This document shows positions 13,231-17,036 of a stretch of 17,036 nucleotides of DNA, piece after piece. The DNA is from Lachnospiraceae bacterium (GTDB taxonomy: Bacteria > Bacillota > Clostridia > Lachnospirales > Lachnospiraceae): the NCBI GenBank assembly GCA_009774585.1, contig VSOA01000052.1, forward strand, positions 1 to 17,036. The letters run 5' to 3'. Made by a program: the position numbers and the translations under genes. A model generated the notes under the pieces. That model saw only the letters and a list, made by a program, of their open reading frames with translations, was not told the DNA's origin and ran no database searches. Position 1 is the first letter of the stretch. The number at the start of each line of letters is the position of its first letter.

Positions 13231-14331
13231 TTAATATTCTAGTGAATCTAAATACTTCATGTAATTAACGACCATCAATGCAATCTTAAAAGTCAATGCA
13301 TCCTCAAAAGTCCTGATATCCAGCCCTGTACTTGCCTCAAGCTTCTCAATCCGGTACACAAGCGTATTGCGATGTACAAAGAGCTGTCTGGACGTCTCAG
13401 ACACGTTCAGATTATTTTCGAAGAACTTGTTAATCGTTGTCAGCGTCTCTTCATCCAGCCCACTCGGCACATTGGAACCAAATATCTCATCAATAAATAT
13501 CCGGCAGAGATTAATTGGCAGCTGATAAATCAGGCGGCCAATCCCAAGCGTATTGTATGCGGTCACTTTCTTCTCTGCGTAAAAAATCTTACCGACATCC
13601 AACGCCATCTTAGCTTCTTTATACGATTTGGAAACTTCCTTCAGTTCTCCTACGATCGTTCCGTATGCCACGCGCACGTTCAGCATGGCTTCCATGTTCA
13701 TCATATCCACGATGGTATTCGCTATTTGATCCAGTCTGGTATAGTCTTCATCCGGCTCAAGTTCTTTGATTAAAATCACGCTGCTCTCATCCACCGCCGT
13801 AATATAATCTCCGACATGCGTGGAAAACATACCGTTTAACAATTCCGTCGCCGCAGACTCTTTTTCCCTATCCTTGTCCTTATCCGTCTCAATCAGAAAT
13901 ACCGCTCTTGGCACGGCAGGCTCTATATGCAGCTTCTTGGCTCTGTTATAAATATCCACAAGAAGCATATTATCCAACAACAAATTCTGAAAAAAGTTAT
14001 TGCGGTCATATCTTTCTTTATAGGCAATAATCAATTGCTGCAATTGACTGACTGCAATCTTGCCTAATATATAGGTATCTTCACCGTTTCCTTTGGCATC
14101 AAGGACAAACAGCACCTCATCCTCATCCAGAACTTTCATCAAATGATGTACACCAATCACCTGACTGTCCGCAGGCGAATTAACAAAGCCCGCAATAAGC
14201 GCCGACGTAATTTCATCAGATTCGAAAGTCGATGCAACTACCTTTCCTTCCAAATCCCACACACAAAGCTCTACTTTGGATATGGCCTTCAATTCTTCAA
14301 TACTGCTTCTGATCACCTGACTTGAAATCAT
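13231..14331 (-). CDS. PucR/CdaR-type transcriptional regulator
   Basis: A 366-aa regulator. The C-terminal 60-70 residues are a PucR-type helix-turn-helix (FFENNLNVSETSRQLFVHRN, then TLVYRIEKLEASTGLD). The central part (about 180-290) resembles the GGDEF-like domain of CdaR-family regulators (VRVAYGTIVGELKEVSKSYK, EAKMALDVGK). The N-terminal region (about 1-130) looks like a putative sugar-diacid/GAF-type sensor (SKVELCVWDLEGKVVAS). I chose the ATG at 14329-14331 with an AGAGAGG site seven bases upstream; an earlier in-frame start would lie inside the terminator of the ABC gene. It lies 70 bp after the UgpC/MsmX-type ATPase on the same strand. This pairing is, as I recall, common in Lachnospiraceae and suggests a role in carbohydrate uptake control. 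Effector unknown. Confidence 0.82.
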   Translation of the reverse strand: MISSQVIRSSIEELKAISKVELCVWDLEGKVVASTFESDEITSALIAGFVNSPADSQVIGVHHLMKVLDEDEVLFVLDAKGNGEDTYILGKIAVSQLQQLIIAYKERYDRNNFFQNLLLDNMLLVDIYNRAKKLHIEPAVPRAVFLIETDKDKDREKESAATELLNGMFSTHVGDYITAVDESSVILIKELEPDEDYTRLDQIANTIVDMMNMEAMLNVRVAYGTIVGELKEVSKSYKEAKMALDVGKIFYAEKKVTAYNTLGIGRLIYQLPINLCRIFIDEIFGSNVPSGLDEETLTTINKFFENNLNVSETSRQLFVHRNTLVYRIEKLEASTGLDIRTFEDALTFKIALMVVNYMKYLDSLEY

Positions 14332-14356
14332 ATAACAACCTCTCTTTGTCATCAAA

Positions 14357-14386
14357 AAACAATAAAGGGGATGCCAAGGCATCCCC
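14357..14386 (-). terminator. Terminator of the sugar ABC ATPase gene
   Basis: On the minus strand GGGGATGCC pairs with GGCATCCCC around TT, followed by TTTATTGTTTTTT. The stem (14367-14386) begins 16 bp after the ATPase stop. It separates the ATPase from the regulator gene, whose start is only 26 bp beyond the T-run, leaving almost no room for an independent promoter. Confidence 0.88.
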
Positions 14387-14401
14387 CTTATATCATTCTA
14401 A

Positions 14402-15511
14402 TTAGTTAGTGATAGTCTGCTCTGTTTCTTTGTCAAATACATGAATCTTCTCAACATCGAAAGCGAACTTAACTGTGTCACCGGGTCTTGCTGTTGTACG
14501 GGAGTCTACTCTAGCTGTAATCGGGAACTCAGCAAGATCAAAGTATAAGTAAACTTCTGCACCAAGTAATTCGTAAACCTTGATGGTGGACTCAAATACA
14601 CACTTGGCTGTCTCAATAAACATCTCAGAATCATATACATCTTCAGGACGAATACCGAATGTTACAGTCTTGCCTGCATAACCGCCATCAATCAGCTTCT
14701 TGGACTTAGCCGGCGGTAACGGAATAGTCTGACCAGCCACTTTCAAGTTAGCAATATCCCCGCTCACTTCAACAACAGCATCTAAGAAGTTCATTTGCGG
14801 AGAACCCATGAATCCTGCAACGAACAGGTTCTGAGGTTTCTGATATAAGTTCTGAGGTGTATCTACCTGCTGAACAACACCGTCCTTCATAACGACGATT
14901 CTTGTACCAAGTGTCATAGCCTCTGTCTGGTCATGTGTTACATAGATGATTGTTGTGCCCAGTCTCTGATGCAATTTGGAAATCTCAACACGCATCTGCA
15001 CACGAAGTTTAGCATCCAAGTTTGAAAGAGGCTCATCCATGAGGAATACCTTAGGGTTACGAACGATAGCACGACCCATAGCAACACGCTGTCTCTGACC
15101 ACCGGACAAAGCCTTCGGTTTACGATCAAGAAGCGCTGTCAGGTCAAGGATCTTAGCTGCCTCTTTAACCATCTTATCAATCTCGTCCTTCGGAACTTTT
15201 CTCAACTTAAGTCCGAATGCCATGTTATCATATACAGACATATGAGGATACAGAGCGTAGTTCTGGAATACCATTGCGATATCTCTATCTTTAGGCTCTA
15301 CATCGTTTACGACTCTGTCGCCAATCTTCAGCTCACCGGAAGAAATATCTTCCAAGCCTGCGATCATACGCAGTGTTGTAGATTTACCACAACCTGAAGG
15401 ACCTACGAAAATAATAAACTCCTGATCTGCGATTTCAAGATTGAAATCTTTTACTGCCTCAAAGCCGTTCGGATAAACTTTGCAGACATTTTTTAAAGAT
15501 AAACTTGCCAT
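14402..15511 (-). CDS. Multi-sugar ABC transporter ATPase (UgpC/MsmX/MsmK type)
   Basis: A 369-aa energy-coupling ATPase of the CUT1 sugar importer class. It has Walker A GPSGCGKST (37-45), Q-loop VFQNYALYPHMSVYDNMAFG, signature LSGGQRQRVAMGRAIVRNP, Walker B VFLMDEPLSNLDAKLR and H-loop VTHDQTEAM. A C-terminal TOBE/OB extension follows (about 235-369, with GIRPEDV), typical of MalK/MsmX. No permeases or binding proteins are adjacent, as for B. subtilis MsmX, a shared ATPase serving several sugar importers. The ATG has a perfect TAGGAGG site. Length matches the family. Codon choice seems more uniform than in its neighbours, consistent with high expression. Confidence 0.93.
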   Translation of the reverse strand: MASLSLKNVCKVYPNGFEAVKDFNLEIADQEFIIFVGPSGCGKSTTLRMIAGLEDISSGELKIGDRVVNDVEPKDRDIAMVFQNYALYPHMSVYDNMAFGLKLRKVPKDEIDKMVKEAAKILDLTALLDRKPKALSGGQRQRVAMGRAIVRNPKVFLMDEPLSNLDAKLRVQMRVEISKLHQRLGTTIIYVTHDQTEAMTLGTRIVVMKDGVVQQVDTPQNLYQKPQNLFVAGFMGSPQMNFLDAVVEVSGDIANLKVAGQTIPLPPAKSKKLIDGGYAGKTVTFGIRPEDVYDSEMFIETAKCVFESTIKVYELLGAEVYLYFDLAEFPITARVDSRTTARPGDTVKFAFDVEKIHVFDKETEQTITN

Positions 15512-15579
15512 GATTGCCTCCTAATTTTTTGATTTTTTGTCGTCTCAATGATTATTCATCAAATTTTGACTCTGAACAT

Positions 15580-15608
15580 AGTATAACGAACTTTTTTCCT
15601 CATTGCCA
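15580..15608 (-). promoter_or_regulatory. Possible promoter of the sugar ATPase gene
   Basis: On the minus strand TGGCAA (15603-15608), a 17-base spacer and TATACT (15580-15585), about 70 bp upstream of the start codon. The -10 is good and the -35 mediocre. I see no clear catabolite-repression (cre) box. The rest of the 248-bp gap (15512-15759) holds nothing else I can support, and no clear terminator for the copper ATPase gene. Confidence 0.45.
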
Positions 15609-15759
15609 TGCCATTATTTCACAAAGATTTCTCTCTTGATTGTAGAAATTGCTTACTTTCCTCTCTTTTTTTCACCTTTGTAGACAAGTTGAACAAGAAT
15701 TTACTCTTTTCCTATGCACATTCAACAAAACTGTTTTACGTATCGTTCATATAGCAGCG

Positions 15760-15996
15760 TCAAATCATCGGGTTATGAACCGGAACTGTTTTACATGCTG
15801 TCACTTGATATCCGCTCTGTGTTACCGCATCAATGAGCGTCTGATCGTCTACCGTTTCATTTACCGTCAAAGTCGCCTGATTCTCCTCTAAACTGACAGA
15901 TACCTGCGTTACCCCTTCTACGCCCTCCAATGCCTTCTGTACATGTGCCTGACAATGTGCACACATCATTCCTTCAATATCCAACGTCTTAACCAT
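15760..15996 (-). CDS. copZ: CopZ-like HMA copper chaperone from an internal start within the copA frame
   Basis: ATG at 15994-15996 (MVKTLDIEGMMCAHCQAHVQ) with AAGGAGG (16005-16011) eight bases upstream, in the same frame as copA and with the same stop codon. The 78-aa product is exactly the size of a free CopZ/HMA metal chaperone: CxxC copper site at C12/C15, a beta-alpha-beta-beta-alpha-beta pattern, and a short tail TVPVHNPMI. A site this strong at the correct spacing strongly suggests separate translation, so the cell may make both an HMA-tailed CopA and free CopZ. The alternative is a relic of an ancestral separate gene now read only as a fusion. Confidence 0.6.
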   Translation of the reverse strand: MVKTLDIEGMMCAHCQAHVQKALEGVEGVTQVSVSLEENQATLTVNETVDDQTLIDAVTQSGYQVTACKTVPVHNPMI

Positions 15997-17036
15997 CTTG
16001 TCTTCCTCCTTATTTTTAATTGTTGTATGGTTTAGGTTTACATTACATTGATTTCTCCCCGCCGCTTCCTGTTTCGCATAGCTTACAACAAACTCCGGTA
16101 AAGGAATTTCCGCTTTTTTTCGGTCTCTTTTGTTCGATTGAACCGCAAAAAGATTCAATCGAAGGGCATTTGTCACTACGCAAAAGCTTGATAGGCTCAT
16201 CGCCGCGGCTGCGAACATCGGATTGAGACTTAACCCCAGTAAAGGCACGAGAACTCCCGCTGCCAGCGGTATACCGACGCAATTATAGAAGAACGCCCAG
16301 AACAGATTCTCATGAATATTCTTAAGTACCTGCCTCGAAAGCCTGATTGCTGCAGAGACGTCAGTCAGTTTCGATTTCATCAGAACAATATCCGCCGCTT
16401 CAATCGCCACATCCGCTCCCGCGCCTATCGCAATTCCGATGTCTGCTCTCGTCAGCGCCGGCGCATCGTTGATACCGTCTCCAACCATGGCAACCCGCCC
16501 GTGTTCGGACAGTCTCCGGACGACTGCCTCCTTGTCATTCGGCAGGACATCTGACACAATTGCCGTGAGTCCAACCTGCCGCCCAATCGCCTGCGCCGTC
16601 CTTCTGTTGTCGCCGGTAAGCATAACAACCTGTATGCCCATATCCCGCAATTCCCCTATTGCCTGTCTGCTGTCCTGTTTGACTACATCGGCTACCGCAA
16701 TAAACCCCAGCAGTCTGCCATCGGCTGCGAAATAAAGAGGTGTTTTGCCCTCTTCAGACATACGCTCTCCCGCCGATCTCATAGGCTCTGTCATCAGTTT
16801 TCGCTGTGCGATAAGCGCGCTGTTGCCCCCGACCGCATCTTTTCCTTGATATACACCTTCCACGCCCCAGCCCGGCAGCGCCCGGAATTCCTCAACCTGC
16901 CGGGGTGGAATCTGCCGCTCCCATGCATACTCGCAGATTGCTTTTGCCAGCGGATGCTCGCTTTTCGCCTCCAGTGCAACGGCCGCTTGTATCAACTCTT
17001 GTTCGGATACGCCCTCTGCCGGACACAAATCTGTAA
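15760..17036 (-). CDS. copA: Copper-exporting P1B-type ATPase (3' part) fused in frame to a C-terminal HMA domain
   Basis: The C-terminal 425 codons of a Cu(+) P-type ATPase; the gene continues beyond the right edge, so the true start is outside (the in-frame TTG at 17028 is an ordinary codon in VTDLCPAEG-type sequence). Visible are the nucleotide-binding motif SEHPLAKAI, the hinge GDNRRTAQAIG and GDGINDAPAL, then the last two membrane helices with YN (FFYNCVGIPLAAGV) and MxxSS (AMSLSSFCVVTNALRL). These are the Cu(I)-type P1B-1 signatures. A roughly 55-residue low-quality linker follows (NKRDRKKAEIPLPEF...HTTIKNKEEDK), then an HMA domain with GMMCAHC. The linker contains a translated ribosome binding site, so the fusion probably arose by loss of the copA stop codon. 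Confidence 0.9.
   Translation of the reverse strand, partial: TDLCPAEGVSEQELIQAAVALEAKSEHPLAKAICEYAWERQIPPRQVEEFRALPGWGVEGVYQGKDAVGGNSALIAQRKLMTEPMRSAGERMSEEGKTPLYFAADGRLLGFIAVADVVKQDSRQAIGELRDMGIQVVMLTGDNRRTAQAIGRQVGLTAIVSDVLPNDKEAVVRRLSEHGRVAMVGDGINDAPALTRADIGIAIGAGADVAIEAADIVLMKSKLTDVSAAIRLSRQVLKNIHENLFWAFFYNCVGIPLAAGVLVPLLGLSLNPMFAAAAMSLSSFCVVTNALRLNLFAVQSNKRDRKKAEIPLPEFVVSYAKQEAAGRNQCNVNLNHTTIKNKEEDKMVKTLDIEGMMCAHCQAHVQKALEGVEGVTQVSVSLEENQATLTVNETVDDQTLIDAVTQSGYQVTACKTVPVHNPMI
16133..16163. repeat. Perfect 10-bp inverted repeat at the CopA/linker junction
   Basis: TTCGATTGAA (16133-16142) and TTCAATCGAA (16154-16163) with an 11-base loop. It lies where copA normally ends (NLFAVQSNKRD), about 120 nt upstream of the internal ribosome binding site. 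It could be a relic of an ancestral intergenic region or a hairpin that modulates expression of the HMA part. Confidence 0.65.

Noticed and set aside
15512..15759. Rightward coding frame over the 3' end of copA and the gap next to it
   Set aside because: No ribosome binding site, and it overlaps the HMA domain on the other strand.
16999..17028. TTG at 17028 as the start of a 422-aa ATPase
   Set aside because: The frame stays open to the window edge, and the product lacks the HMA, actuator, CPC and phosphorylation regions, so it is a 3' fragment of a longer gene.

Overview
The window looks like chromosomal DNA of a Gram-positive anaerobe of the class Clostridia, most likely Lachnospiraceae. 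The evidence is a large Bacillota-type SRP RNA with an Alu domain, strong AGGAGG ribosome binding sites with some GTG/TTG starts, a UgpC/MsmX-type sugar ATPase paired with a PucR/CdaR-type regulator, and a LacI-type sensor protein of a kind common in this family. No phage structural genes, transposases, tRNAs or CRISPR arrays are visible.

Left part (19-7148, all minus strand): a tightly packed, partly overlapping run of eight genes. In transcription order they are: a cytoplasmic-looking two-enzyme peptidoglycan lysin (amidase, SH3-like domain, GH24 lysozyme); a DUF2589-like protein; a small basic protein; a second, longer DUF2589-like protein with coiled coil; a 95-aa unknown; a STAS anti-sigma-antagonist-like protein; a large membrane protein with dCache sensor, HAMP, PP2C phosphatase and RsbW-like kinase domains; and a 46-aa unknown. 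It resembles a partner-switching signalling module fused to an effector set of unknown purpose and is the best candidate for an undescribed system.

Middle (7149-8163): a dense regulatory region. It holds two copies of a 21-bp palindrome 190 bp apart, two arrays of a 7-bp motif repeated every 11 bp (the spacing of OmpR/PhoB-family binding sites), and three tiny single-membrane-segment proteins of 47, 31 and 27 aa, one of them KdpF-like. Next come a KdpD-like (DUF4118) histidine kinase and a KdpE/OmpR-type response regulator (8164-9993), the obvious candidate to bind the arrays. The SRP RNA promoter starts five bases after the regulator stop codon.

Right part (10334-17036, minus strand): a LacI-type periplasmic-binding-fold protein with a sensor-like C-terminus but neither DNA-binding nor GGDEF domain; a 378-aa unknown with 12-residue tandem repeats; a PucR/CdaR-type regulator; a UgpC/MsmX-type ATPase; and the 3' part of a CopA copper ATPase. 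The CopA frame runs without a stop into a CopZ-like metal-binding domain that carries its own strong internal ribosome binding site.
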